Shown: in pieces, positions 23,401 to 35,800 of the stretch
How the letters are laid out: each line of letters opens with the position of its first letter
Numbering within the stretch: the stretch's first letter is position 1
Source of the DNA: Owenia fusiformis
Lineage: Eukaryota > Annelida > Polychaeta > Sabellida > Oweniidae
Direction: 5' to 3'
Assembly (NCBI GenBank): GCA_903813345.2
Contig: CAIIXF020000007.1
Span: 21,317,564-21,381,563, forward strand
DNA: 64,000 nucleotides
Position numbers and translations under genes: made by a program
Notes under the pieces: generated by a model
Seen by the model: only the letters and a program-made list of their open reading frames with translations
What the model was told of the DNA's origin: nothing
The model's database searches: none

Positions 23401-26310
23401 CATACATCAGGACAGTTCTATGGAAATTTGTTCCTGAAAGTGTCAATACAAGCAGTCAACTGGTTCAGGAGCTATGATCATTTACATAACATGCTCCAAA
23501 TAGGCGCAATTGAGACCAACGCAGAGCTGGATACATTTGGCAAATACACTTACATATTCCGACCTTGTTATGGCATTACATTTAGCATTTATTGCCACCT
23601 TTAGGTCAGCAATTGTCTCAGGATTGTTTTGGTACACATTGTCTTTCAAATTGCCCCACAAAAAGAAATCAGGTGGATTCAAATTTGAGGTGTATGGAGA
23701 CGAAGCTTATCTGACCTATGGCTTCTGACTCAGTGGTCCCACTCAGTTACAGTATCATCCTAAGGAGGTTTTGGGCAGCCCTTGGTTTTCATATGGGATT
23801 TAATTGTGCCATATAGTGGTTTTAGTAACATGGCACTATGCCCAATACCTAAAGTGACTTAAGATTTGGTAAATCAGCACTTTGGCAACAGGATGATGAA
23901 CCACATGTCAGATAACCCTTCATTGCCATTACAGCCTAGACTTGAATCCTGCTGATTTCTTTTTGTATGGATATTTGAAAGACAATCTATACCAAAACAA
24001 TCCTCAGACTATTGTTGACCTAAAGAAGGCAATCACTGCTATATGTAATGCCATAATAATAATGCCATAGAGGGCAGAACATGTAAGGGTAGTTTGCCAT
24101 ATGAATCCAACTCTGCGTTGGTCTCAATTGTGCCTATTTGGAGCATGTTATGTAAATGATCATAGCTCCTGAACCAGTTGAATGCTTGTATTGAAACCTT
24201 CAGTAACAAATTTCCATATAACTGTTCCAGTGTATGCAAAATTTCATTGATGGCACTTGTCTAGTTTAGGAGAAATTGATTACTTCAATGGTCTCCTTTT
24301 TTTCCGTTCACCCTGTATCTTGTCCATATTAAATCATGTCATGTGTATAAAGTGGTATTTATGATTAATTAATGTATTACAAGTTATTTACATGATTGTG
24401 TGTGATTCACTTTCAGGTGAGAAACTACAACAGCTTGGGATGTCCATAGAAACAACAGATGCTTTGAAACCCAGTAAGGATGTTGCAGCAACAACTAACC
24501 CTGCAAGTTCAGTAGCCCTGGAGAAATCAAACCCTGTGAATATAGTGGCTACAGATCAGACAATTTCCAAAGACAGTGATAAAACTGACTTGAAATCAAA
24601 ACTTTCAAATAAATCTAGACTTTCAACTCAGCGGAAATCCAAGACTGAAACCCAAAACCAGGGTGAAATTAGTACAAATACAGACATTTCCAATACAGTT
24701 GGAGTGAAACGTGAAGCGTCGACACCATTAAAGACACGCACCCAATCAAAGCGCAGTAAGGTAGAAGAGGAATCCCCAGATGTTGATGTTCAGGGGAGAC
24801 CAGAAGTTGTCAGCTTAGGTATGCCATGTAATTTGTTTTGTACTAATATGGATGTAAGAGTAAGTTACTAAGCTTTGCTGATTTTGAACTGCTTTTATTG
24901 TAATGATGGAACTGTATTTCCCATTTAAAAATTGAGGTCAGGACAAACTGTAAACCTATAATGATGTACATGGGTTATTATCCAACGATTCAGTTGAACA
25001 TTTGCCTTGGAATAATTACCAAAATTGGAGAATTCCAAAAGCCATTTTCAAGGATTACAAAACAATTTTCTCAGCCTGCCCACATGTTGAAGGTATCACA
25101 ATGTTAACACTTTTACAATTTCCAGGGTTTGCAGATATTCCCATGGTTGAGCCAAGTCCAGGAATAGTGCGTCGTTCCACCAACATGCCCATTACTCCTA
25201 GAGGTCGTGGACGTGTTGCCATGGAGCGTAATCTCCACCATCCTGGCCTCAATATTCCCAAAATGCAATCTCTTCAAGAGGAGATAGTGCCATCTAGTAA
25301 GTCAGATGCCCCCTCTCTGAGCAAACAGCGAAGTAGACAATTGAGTCAGGAAAAGAACATTAGAGACTATATCAATAGAGTTAGAACTAGGTCACAAGAG
25401 GCAAAACTCTCCCAGGAGCAACAATCACAGGAGGATAAAAAGTCTTCCCAGGAGCCCAGACAATCTCATAATACTGTGAGTAAAGTATATTTAACATAAT
25501 GTCATACGTTCTTTACTGTCCTTTATCTAAGATAAATATTCTGGCTAAATGTTCAAAATCCACCTCATTGATTTTTATCACATCAGGATTGAAACAGTGA
25601 AACTTAAAAAATCTGAGAAAAGTCAGAAAATTTTAATTGAAATAGAAAGTTGAAAATTTGGACCATAAAGTGAAAAAAACTATATTAAATACATATTATC
25701 TATAAAATCATGAATATTGTACATGAGTTCAGTGAACATGTAATTTGTCACTTTTACTTGTTTTTTTGTCAATAAAAACTATGCTTTTGGTCAGGGAATT
25801 CTGACTTGAAAATGTTGTGGCATTACCCTGAACATATTTAGTAACATGGATAGTTGTTAGTATGGTTTTGTCCTAAATGAAACTGGTGTTTGGAAAACGG
25901 TTAAAAGTTCAGAATAACTAAAGTTCTTGAGATAAATCAACTAACTGTTTTTTTTACATTTGTAATCTTGTGACTGAGAATGAATCTGTAAGATCGACAA
26001 ACCTTTTATGTCTGGTGACAATCCATGTGTACATGCAAACTTATAATATACTGTGCCACATAAACAGTGTTCAATAATTATTACTGTAACTAAATTTCAG
26101 CGGTCTCAGTCCACAGCTCTAGCCACACTAACGAATAGTCCCAAGAAACAACCACCCACATCATCCACAACAGGAGGACCAAAACGTGTACCAAGATCTT
26201 CAAACCGCTCATTGAGCTTGAAAAAATCACCAGAAAATGTCCGACAGCAACCAAGACGTGGTGGAGCACGTACCCAGAATACTGATGAAGAAAATTGTAA
26301 AGTGCAGTAA
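5477..26310 (+). CDS. CENPF: Centromere protein F (CENP-F) orthologue, 27 coding exons
   Basis: Giant coiled-coil kinetochore and nuclear-matrix protein that links kinetochores, microtubules and dynein regulators in mitosis. Coding exons: 5477-5614, 5936-6148, 6496-6727, 7041-7162, 7569-7779, 7970-8172, 8443-8655, 9035-9217, 9727-9885, 10103-10241, 10386-10564, 10977-11113, 11434-11558, 11791-11930, 12194-12355, 12545-12785, 13155-13320, 13659-13786, 14031-20746, 20930-21106, 21478-21621, 22018-22137, 22397-22558, 22858-23002, 24417-24818, 25126-25475, 26101-26310. Phases agree throughout, giving 3838 residues (human CENP-F has about 3100). Start MSWAVNEWKDGLP matches the family N-terminus (MSWALEEWKEGLP). 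Exon 7 keeps the conserved coil TEELACQRHNSEAAR. Residues 1-3520 are almost entirely coiled coil. A basic region at about 3616-3633 (KRE..KTRTQSKRSK) looks like a nuclear signal. GFADIP..SPGIVRRST at about 3654 is the conserved C-terminal motif. The last four residues CKVQ are a CaaX box. The 5' non-coding exon was not found. Confidence 0.95.
10630..10976 (+). repeat. Intron array of decayed copies of the exon-12 acceptor
   Basis: The true exon 12 begins ttacag|gaagctgaaaggtct at 10977. Similar strings stand in the intron just before it: ttacgggaagtttcaagg near 10637, ttacgggaagcttcaaggtct near 10719, and ttacag|gaggctgaagggtct with an intact AG ending at 10780. Another eroded piece (gaggctggacgg) lies near 10935. 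These look like a small tandem expansion of the 3' splice-site region. The copy at 10780 could act as a cryptic acceptor. Confidence 0.65.
13511..13630 (+). repeat. Dispersed repeat family R, copy 1, abutting an acceptor
   Basis: Begins with the palindrome-like gtcaccaccacaagtggtgac and ends atgtcttgttt. Shared internal words are tggtctccaactttt, ggcatctgtaacaaatggca and gtgac.ttttgcatg. Related copies are at 21681-21815 and 38375-38500. It ends 28 bp before CENP-F exon 18, so it supplies sequence very near the functional 3' splice site. Confidence 0.75.
14031..20746 (+). CDS. CENPF: Giant CENP-F exon 19 (6716 bp, about 2239 codons)
   Basis: One uninterrupted frame of 6.7 kb bounded by a tttttag acceptor (14030) and an aag|gtaagaatg donor (20746). 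It encodes residues about 1031-3269. The composition is Glu, Lys, Leu, Gln, Ser and Thr with heptad spacing throughout and essentially no proline, as for a long parallel coiled coil. CENP-F genes in vertebrates also carry their central rod on very large exons. Minus-strand open frames of up to 181 codons inside it are shadows caused by the biased codon content. Confidence 0.93.
14568..16211 (+). repeat. In-frame tandem duplication of 822 bp (274 codons) inside CENP-F
   Basis: Unit 1 is 14568-15389 and unit 2 is 15390-16211, both starting ctaaattacagcaaacaatag. They encode residues about 1210-1483 and 1484-1757. Identity is uneven. A 305-bp run (14699-15003 against 15521-15825) has no difference at all, while the remainder, for example 15022-15389 against 15844-16211, differs at many positions including silent ones. 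Vertebrate CENP-F also has an internal long repeat; whether the two are the same event cannot be judged here. Confidence 0.92.
21681..21815 (+). repeat. Dispersed repeat family R, copy 2
   Basis: Shares gccacaagtggtgacat, agtctccaatttttt, ggcatctgtaacaaatggcag and taatgccttgttta with the copies at 13511 and 38375. Lies in the CENP-F intron between the exons ending 21621 and starting 22018. No coding capacity. Confidence 0.75.
23322..24315. mobile_element. Mariner/Tc1-like foldback element, 994 bp, with transposase remnants in both arms
   Basis: Ends cagggtgaccggaaaaaaag and its inverse, flanked by TA (23320-23321 and 24316-24317), the target of the mariner/Tc1 superfamily. Long inverted arms of several hundred bp match. 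Each arm contains the end of a mariner-type transposase: on the minus strand at 23482-23682 (NPPDFFLWG..KDNVYQNNP) and on the plus strand at about 23935-24040 (a matching NPADFFLYG..KDN segment with stops). A decayed WQQD..PHVR motif lies near 23886. It looks like two transposon 3' halves joined head to head. It sits in the CENP-F intron between 23002 and 24417 and is not expected to be active. Confidence 0.85.
26299..26310 (+). other. CENPF: CaaX farnesylation motif CKVQ at the CENP-F terminus
   Basis: Codons tgt aaa gtg cag are followed by taa. Cys-Lys-Val-Gln is the same prenylation box that ends human CENP-F, preceded here by DEEN where human has GSEN. Gln at the last position favours farnesyl over geranylgeranyl transfer. 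It supports both the gene identity and the chosen last exon. Confidence 0.92.
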
Positions 26311-27475
26311 CTGTTGAATTATTTTGTGAATGTGGATAGCATGGTTGGATGCTCAATTGACAATGTTGGTCTGTGTATGCTGTAGTCAGAAGTGATTCAT
26401 TATGTATGATATTTTACAATATCGTAACTATAGGCAACAGGACCATTGAATCATGTGGTTGATCCAAAGTTGTTGCAGATTAAAAAAACGTATGAGTGTT
26501 TGTTAAATATAATAGATAACTACATTTACAGTAGATGAGTTTTTATTATTTATATAGATAATAAGCAATAACTCATTGAAGGATGAGTCATTGTTATTAA
26601 GATTGTTAAAGATACATGATATATGTGGTATGTAATTGTTAAATGGAACATTCACACACACTGGCACACACACAGTCTCATACACAGATATATTCAGTTT
26701 AGGGGTCATATCCAAATATTTTCAACAGTTTTCTCCATCTAAACCTCCTCCATCCCCTTACTCTCATTTATCACTTTTGAACTTTTTTGTTTGTCGCATT
26801 TACACTGCTACAAACATTATCAGACCCCTTGTTTTTTCACAAATAGTGATATATGATATTTGGAAATGACCCCTAAACTTTCAAATGCAGCATGTAAATA
26901 AAAATTGTATATATGTATAAAACTCAACATTCTTGCAGGACATAATGCTTTTGTAATTAAACATTATATCATAAATTAGAAAAGAGTATTCAAGAACTAA
27001 ATGAGAAAGTGCATGTAATTTATAAAAGAAAATTGCATTACATGTCAGTTTGTGTGACTGATTGTTCGATGTAGAATTACATAATAGGCCTAATGTATAT
27101 AAATATTTTATTTCGACGTGTGTCATGTGAGTCCACCATCATTACAATCATTTCTGCCATGTTTGCTACTGTCTTGTTTGTTTTGATATATTTATAGTGT
27201 TCAGAGAGAGATTTTATGAAAAACTAGTACATGCATGCGTCTATGAATCTTTTCTACAGTGAAACCTGCTTGAACACTTGTGTGTAAAACTTCAGTCTTT
27301 ATATGTGCATAGCAAATGCCAGTTTATGTTAAGTAGTATATTTGTATACGATAAGGGTATGTACTCTCTAAGCAGTTCACTGTCCAGGACACTTAGGCAC
27401 ATCTGCATTTCTGCTTCTCATTGTTGATTATTGTGTTACAAAGAGAGAAATAAATTCATACACTCCTTTTTGTTA
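26311..27475 (+). other. CENP-F 3' UTR with AATAAA signal
   Basis: AT-rich non-coding sequence follows the stop. An AATAAA lies at 27449-27454 and is the best candidate for the end of the transcript. A cacacacac stretch is near 26655-26680. No other exon was seen. Confidence 0.5.
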
Positions 27476-28493
27476 TCAAATATGTACTTTAGTATGTACA
27501 ACATTTATTTCACTGGTTTTTTTCATAATTATATTTTTGTGTAAACTAAATGGTTCAAAAAACTGACAAATGCTACATTTGTATTCATTAAACAAGTGTT
27601 TTTCATGTTTTTGCAGTTTTTTCATTTTGATATTAGATATAAACCTTAATTTGCACAAGAATTTATGAATTCACATTTTATGTCGTAATTGGTTATGTGC
27701 CTGTCATACTTAAAAAATGAAAACAAAACCTTTTTTATTTCATGTAATTTATACTCAGCTCTTTGTGAGTTAATGTAGTGTAGATATTAGTAATAACTAA
27801 ATACAAAATATTGTATCTATCATTAAAAGCAACTGTTTAGTTTTGTTTGTTCTTTTTTTATATTGAAGTGTTAAATCACCATTTATGTTTCACAATTTAG
27901 AAATCCAAACTGATCATTAAGTCATTAATAACATAATTCTGTTTAATACTTTTGGAAATCAGTGGTCAAAAACAAAGATACCCACCTATCAGGACCTTTG
28001 ACATCAGTGAGGTAAAAAACCTAGAAATCGATCGCTATAACAACATAAGTTGACTGGCTCAGCAGTGGAAAAGTATGTAGTTGTTTTGTAGTTCAAAGAA
28101 AATTCAAAGTAAAGATTAACTTGCTCCTTCAACTATTAGTCAGTAGCGAGGGTCATTTTATCTCCTCCCTCAAATAGGATTCAAAACTGTCCTCATGTAA
28201 TTTTTCCGGGGAGAATTGATTGACATGTCTTCTATCTAAATAATCACTTCCTGGCTGGTCTTTGAGTAATGACACAATGAAAGATAAGCAAAAACGGTTG
28301 GTTGGTTAAGTCCATATATACGGTGCTATCATGTCACCTAATAGTCTCTGTTGCTGTTTTTTCAATGGTGCTTTACTCTTGTGACTGTCTCTAGTGTTTT
28401 TGTAGATTATTTTTATTTTATTTTTTTCTTAAAATCACTAAATTTCCTTAGCTTGCAACTTATTTACATTTAAAGTTTATATGAGATAGACAA
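27476..28493. other. Intergenic stretch, nothing recognised
   Basis: AT-rich sequence between the CENP-F 3' end and a retrotransposon remnant. Short minus-strand frames have no recognisable content. Confidence 0.5.
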
Positions 28494-29263
28494 TTAAAAT
28501 CTTTTTGTTTTCATCAAGAAGGTTGTAAAAGCGTAGTTCAACCTTTTGTTGATGTCTGGTTTTAGAGTTTTGTTCAGACCTGACAGAGTCTTGATGTCCA
28601 ATTCTGGGTTATGTTCACTTTCTAGAAGAATACTATAAGCCTCATAAAATAGTCTCTCACGAATCTCGCTGTATTTGGAGCAGTGGTGTATGAAATGATC
28701 AATGGTCTCTATCCTGTCACAGTTGTGGCACTTGTCTGAAGGGAGTATGGGATTGGTTTTCTTTAGGTGGCTATTGAGCTTTGTATGGCCACTTAACATT
28801 TGGTTTGTGATACCGAATGTTTTCCTGTTTTTCTCTCCCAGGATAGCTCTGGTTCCAACTTTTTCTATTGATCGCTGTATGTGGCTAACTTTTTTGGAAT
28901 TATTATAATTGTCTCTGCCACTGTCTGGACAGATTTATTGATCAGGCTGTATATGTGCTGTTTGTTTATTTTAGCCTCAGCGTATTTTCCGCTTTTTGCA
29001 ACTAATGTTGCCCGTTTAGCGTGACTGTCAGCCAGTTCATTGCATTTGACATCAACGTGTCCTGGAACCCAATAGTATTTGATTGACAGACCTTTTTGTC
29101 TGATTGTTTTGCATGAGTTGCGAATATTTATGACTGTGTTAAGCTCATTTTTTGGAACGTTTGTTTCAAAGGCTGTGATAAGCGCTGGCTGGCAGTCAGA
29201 GAATAGTATAGAGAATAGTAACCTTATTACTCTAAAATTTTGGACAACAGGATGTATTGACAA
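28494..29263 (-). pseudogene. Non-LTR retrotransposon remnant: RNase H domain and C-terminal region
   Basis: Read on the minus strand from 29263. LFSDCQPALITAF followed by YYWVPGHVDVKCNELADSHAKRA is the RNase H signature (SDxQ..AL, then WxPGH...NExAD) used by Jockey/I-type LINEs. Downstream, LSGHTKLNSHLKK..CHNCDRIETIDHFIHHC is the usual C-terminal zinc-binding segment after RNase H in such elements. The two parts are in different frames. A one-base slip in an A-run near 28898-28904 would join them, so this copy is dead. The reverse transcriptase is missing. It lies between CENP-F and the SENP gene. Confidence 0.85.
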
Positions 29264-29822
29264 AAAATTCTATGATTTATGATCAACATACTCTGCCCCT
29301 TTGGTTCATTCATGGTTCAATTAATGATGTCTTCTTCGATGCTTTTTTCTTTGATTTCACATAGCAACCTCCCATCATGCCCATCAAACTTCCTAACAGA
29401 TAATCATCTTTTAATGGTTACAGAAAAAATACATAAAGATAGATTATTCCAAAATGAGATTTTTTTCTTTGATGTTGAATGTGAATGGCATAAATTAATT
29501 CCACCCTCAATATAAATGTACAAGTAAATCTGGTTTTCAAAGGCATCCATGTTACATATGTATATCAATAATGACTGTCAAGTGGAATTGGCTATCTATT
29601 TTATTATGAGCTAAGATTGATATAAAATGCATTGAGAAGAGCGAGAGTGAAGATATCAGTAGGAAATGATTAAAATACGAACCATATCCATTCAGAATTT
29701 ATGATCGCTCGTATAATCAATGCATCTTTACCAAAACGTACTACTCCAAGTCATCTCAAGAATGAACCGCCATATTGCCGGGAAAACCAAAATTCGCTTT
29801 TGTTTCCACTTTTGTCTTCCAA
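29264..29822. promoter_or_regulatory. Probable promoter and 5' UTR region of the SENP gene
   Basis: Gene-free sequence ahead of the SENP start codon. ccgccatattgcc at about 29767-29779 resembles the YY1 core (CCGCCATNTT), which in animals often sits just downstream of transcription starts. No TATA box stands out. The TSS is not defined from sequence. Confidence 0.3.
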
Positions 29823-32800
29823 ATGAATGTCATAAAGGACCAATTTGAGAAGGTTAGGCAGTTATTCCTCTCAAAAGCTCCAGAGAAGCCAGAGAATCGT
29901 AAACGAAGGTTAGAAAGGTAGGTGGTTCTCCATAATCAATTCTTGATTTTTTGACGATTTTTAAAATTTTCGAGTCAAGATCAGCGATTGGAAGATACAT
30001 GTAGGCCGGCTTTGGACAGGAAAATGAACATTTATATTCTTTGGACGTCCTCACACTACTTTATTCTCACTGAAAAATACATGAAATCAAAAGTCAGTTT
30101 TCTCATTTCTACACTGAAGTCTAATATTCTTATTCAGAATCCGACCAAATTCTGGAAATTAGGCTTAGCAAGTCTGTTTTACATTTCCTTTTTTATTCAT
30201 TTTATTTATTTTGGATATTGTGTTTATCAGCCCTGTCAACCCTCACGCATTAGGCGTGATTGTCAATTTGTTGATAATTTTAAAAACCGTTATTTAAAAA
30301 ATGCCGATACTGAATACCGAACGGCGAACGCATTTCGTAAAGAGAAAAACACCATTAGTGATATAAGCTATGAAGCACCACTCGGCCAAAGTGACCATCT
30401 AGCTCTGAAGTTTAAACTTATCATGATAGACCCGAGATCCCAACCTCCTAGTACCAAACCAACTATTGCAAGGTACTACAACAAACGAGTTCAAACGACA
30501 GTACAGCACAATCAGAGAAATTGAAGCTAATGTACCACTCAAAGCATTAGTTTCGAAAATATTTGCACCTGTGTGGGAAATGGTCCTATCATTGCATACT
30601 CTTGAAAACCACTGAAAATTTCAAATAACTTACTTTGAGCAGAGACATAAAACACTTATTATATGCATGGGCTTTCAAGAGAGTTGTTATATGTCATGCC
30701 CCACTTTGTGTCCCTGTCAATTAAATCGAAGAATAACATTTGTATGTACTGTTGTTGTTAGGAATGAAACAGAAGAGATAGATCTGACACAAGGTACACC
30801 TAAGAAAAGAAAGAGAAGTGAACTCAATCAGGTACAGGTTGAGCCACGTCAAAGATCCCCTAGTAAGTCAGGTTACTCAAGAGGTAACATTTAATTTCAA
30901 GATGCTAGAAAATATTTATTGCAGTGATCTACTGTCAAATCATATGTTCAAATCATGTTGTCAAATCATATATCATATTTGAATCATATGTTACAGGACC
31001 TAGAAATATGCTAAAAGATATTGGTATACTTCTGCCTACATGAACACTAAATTTTCTTTTTTAAGTTCAATATCTGAGACTTGATCAGATTGGTGAGTGG
31101 TTTGTAAGAACAGGACATATCATCAACAGCAGTCCAATTGTGACAAACATCAGAGAACATACAAGTCCTAGAAGGCTACGGGAGCGTTTTGAAAGGTTCA
31201 TTAGGACTGAACCAGAAGAAGACGATATTGTACTGGTAAGCCTCATAATTGATTTGACCAAATACATATATTTATTTCACAGTAATAAGACCTGGATAAA
31301 AACATCTTCTTTCATAAAATTTAAACTTGCCTTTTGCTTTTTACTGCTTCAACAATGGACAAGTTGACTGTGTACACTGCTCCCTGTTGAGAAATCATAA
31401 ATAGTTTTCTACCCAGTTACATCTTGTACTTTGTTTATGAAATCAGTAGTTCTGAACATCTCATTCTAAGTTTAAGTCCACATATATTTGTATATACCCA
31501 GTAAAATAAAAATATAGATTTTGCTGTATGTTTACTGCAATTGATTACTCCATTTCCAAGCTAGATTATATAATGCATACTACTTCACATATGCAAATAC
31601 TTTAATAGTATACAGTATACACATAATATACAGTATACACATAATATACCTATTTTGTTTTCAGCAATATAACAGTGACTCATTTGCAGCTCCAATGTCA
31701 AGAGGCCTGCACACAGATAGGGTTTACTTACACTCAGGTACAACAGGAACCTCAGGTAGCCCCATTTTAAAAATTATATTTAGGCTATCCATGGTAAAAT
31801 CAATGTACTGTACATAAATTGCAGATTGTGATTGAGTGAATGGAATAGCTTTAATCAAATTTTTCTTTCAACTATGTCTGATGTGTTTCCAAACAAATGA
31901 ACAAACAAAGCATTTGTTCCAAATTTTAACTACATAAAATTGGGGCGAATTTAGAACATATTTGACATTAAAGATTTTGGATTTAGCTTTCAATGATAGA
32001 TTTCAATGATCCCATTTCAGTTTGATTCTTTATCAAAACCAAATCATTAGAGCAAGTCCTTCTTGGGGAATTAAAAAATTTTGGAACTAATTTATGTTGC
32101 ACTATTCAGGTACACAATGTGGCATAACATGAAGGTACTTTTCAATAATATTGATTTTATTCAATATCTTTTAGTTGATAAAACACCCGTGAAGAGACAA
32201 CTGCAAAAAAAGACTGATGACACCATGCTAGGAAGAGGCAACGTTAAAGATAAGACAGCAGATGATATAGAAATTGTTGCAATATCAAATCCACCAGATA
32301 AAACAAACCAAGATACAAATACATTTAAACTCCCAGTCACGAATAATATAACACATAGGTAAATATCTAATGTTAAATTTGTGATGTTCTTTGCAGGACA
32401 GAACTATCTGGTTAAGTTTTAAAAAGATGAATTGAAATTCATAGATCATTTTATTTTCTAAAGTATGATGGATAGACTACAAGAAATTATTCCCTTCTCC
32501 AATTTTTTGTTGGCATTATGATTGAAATTGGGCTATAAAGAATGGGACACTGCATCATTCTCAAAAAAGATTCACAGAGTACACTCCACAGAGATAAACC
32601 ATGTGTTAATACCAGAAATATTGGAAATTTAAGGCTTTAATAAGATGTATTAGTATGTCACATATCTTTAATGCTATAGTAGTTACGACAATTTTTAATT
32701 AGATTATGATGTCACAATTCACTAGAAACAGATTCTATTCATTTACAATGAAGAATTTGACAAGCGTTTTGATTTGACAAATTAAAACAATCTCCGAATT

Positions 32801-35800
32801 AAATACTTGCCGAAATCTCTGGGAATTTGATGTTTTTTCATTTGGTGCACTTCCGCTTATAAGAAATATACCAAGATGATCGGGGCTTTCTTAATTTAGA
32901 AACACACCACTGACATTGAGTATCTTGAATTGGGTTAGACCAAAGGGTGTCAGGGACCACTAAATTAGAAAGACGTCAATATGTCCGATATTCCAAAATC
33001 ACCAAATAAAGTAGTGCCAAATTAATACAAATACAGTACATATTGGTACAAATCCAGAATATGTGATGCAACTAATCAAGCAGTTTAGTCATTTACTCGT
33101 TTTTGTATTTCCTCTTATTTTAGATTAAAGCCAGGTGAATCAAGACCAACCCCTGACTTCATATTTACTGCCACTAGCAATACCTCCGCAAACAACCCTG
33201 GTGTGAATATATCCTATAAACAGAATACGTCACGTTACTCGCCTGCCATCCCCAAGAGTAGGAGTGTGTTCAGAAAAAAGATGGGAGGGTGCCTATCAAG
33301 GGGGCAGAAGGGGTCGACAGTTAGAAATGTAAGAATGAAATTGTTTTTGTGACCCGTGTATCGGATGCTGATATTGTGTCAGGTCAATGCCTTGTTTCGA
33401 TTTAATTTCGCCAGATATGTACATTGCATGTCATTTCTTACTAATTACTCATATATGTGTGATATAATTATTAATATAAAGTTATCACAGTAATAAATTT
33501 CAAATATGCCTTACTTACTAAGTTACTAGATATAGGTCCTCCCAAAGTTAGCCTTTGTCGGCATGCTTAGGTAAATTTCATGTCGTACTTACATTTATCC
33601 TAAATGGATAAATGGGTGAAATCCATTATAATGTGAATATTTCAAGAGTCCGTACTTGTGTCGTTTTGGATCATGCATTATTATTAATTGAAGAAATGAA
33701 ACTTTATGCATGTTTAATGAACATATTTAATATAGAAACAGGGCTTGCATTAACGGCGTCCCGTACATGTTAAGGACTCAAAAATAATTTGGAGGACGCA
33801 AAAATTGAAAATATTTCCGTTTTTTGGACGCAATTTTTTTTTAGGTCAATACTACAATGTGTTTACAACGATACCTAACAAAAACAAATAATTAAGATCT
33901 CTCACCTTTATTTGAATCGTAAATAAGGCTCAACATGTTGAATATTTACAAATAATCATGATTCTCTCGAATTTTTTTCGACTTTGTTTCTTATTTTTAG
34001 ATTTGAAACCATGACACGCCACAGTTTTTCCTATTCAGAAACAAATATTAGGTTATTCATGAAATAAAATGTATTCATTGTCGAATGAACGAACATGCAT
34101 TTATTCAGTCCGTACTTCCGTTTTAAATTCGCGGCAAGAAATCAAAAACTGAAAGGTGTTTTGGTAAAAAATGCTTTTAAAATAAAGTTATACCTCAAAA
34201 CAGGCTAGAAATAGGGGACACACTTTTTTTTCAAAGGACACACTTTTTAAAAAAAATTGCGTCCTTGGGACTCACAAATTTTCTAACCTAATGCAAGCAC
34301 TGAGAAGTATAGTACTACTGAGTAAGATATGATTCAGTATTCATATTGTTATTGTGATTAATGTGTTTTTAACGTATTTATTCAGTGCATCAACCTAGAT
34401 GAGAGAAACAGATACCAAGATCTCCTGTCCCAGTTTTCCACTGCACCCACACCATGCACTACATTTGGAAGCGGACCAATCAAAACACAGAGACCTCTCT
34501 TCAATGGAAATACGTAAGTTTCACAGAGGCAATGCAGTTTTTCATATAATGATTTTGATGACATTGATATTATTGTGTCCATAAATTAGATAGAATATGT
34601 TGAATCCTTATGAGAAATATAAATTAGACTATAGTTGATATTTACGAAGTTAACAAGTCAGATAAGAATAGCATATTATGAGGTTATATAATGGTTGATT
34701 CCGTATGTCGTGTTTATACTTAAGTGAGTATATGATATAATCACGAGTGACTGAAGGGAACGAGTGAAGATATCATATACTCACGAGAGTATAACGATAT
34801 ACAGAATCAACCATTATATGATCTTATTATCCCAACCTAATCTTTAATCAATAAAAGGTTATAATCTAAATTCAGCAGTTGTATATCAAGTCGAAGAGTT
34901 GTATACACTGCCCTGGAGTTGTATACGCTATACAGGGGTTGTATATCGTTCTCAAGAGTTGTATACGATGAGTGTTGGTTTTATATTGCAGTTATACAAT
35001 GCTATTATACAATCATATAAAGCACTTAGGGTGGGATAATATGAGGTTATATAATGGTTGATTCTGTATATCGTGTTTATACTCAAGTGAGTATATGATA
35101 TATTCACGAGTGACTGAAGGGAACGAGTGAATATATCATATACTCACGAGAGTATATCGATATACAGAATCAACCATTATATGATCTTATTATCCCACCC
35201 TAATCTTTAATCAATAAAAGGTTAATCTAAATCCAACAGTTGTATATCAAGTCGAAGAGTTGTATACGCTGCCCAGGAGTTGTATACGCTATCCAGGAGT
35301 TGTATATCGTTCTCAAGAGTTGTATACGATGAGTGTTGGTTTTATACTGCAGTTATACAATGCTATTATACAATCATATAAAGCACTAAGGGTGGGATAA
35401 ATACAGATATATGGTATCTGAAAAAAGTGTAATCTTTCCTATTGTTCCATTTCCATATTGCCCCAGAATTCCCCATGTTAATTCTTTTCTATCCAGGGCC
35501 AATACATCCATCCTGGGTAGCCATATACCCCCAGTGGAGATGCCTAAGGGCAAGGCATTTCAGAAGGACATAATCACCCCAAATAAACAGACTGTACAGA
35601 TTAACAAACATTATCCTCAAAAGGGGCCTGCTCTTGGACCATTACCTGGAAACATACAGGCACAAAGAGCAAAAGCCAAATCACCCATCAGTCAAAGAGA
35701 CAATTTTGTTAACAATGTTGAAAGAACACAGAGAGCAGATCAAGATGGTGTTATAAATAGAAGACTAGGGAAACGTGCAAGTCCAGATGAACAAATGTTC

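Noticed and set aside
29988-30524. 178-codon open frame upstream of SENP exon 2
   Set aside because: Only the part at 30345-30440 is protein-like, and that is a LINE endonuclease fragment. The SENP splice pattern (29917 to 30762, phase 2 to phase 2) skips it.
34875-35345. Regular 20-bp repeats considered as a CRISPR-like array
   Set aside because: Units follow one another with no spacers, in an intron of an animal gene; this is a minisatellite.
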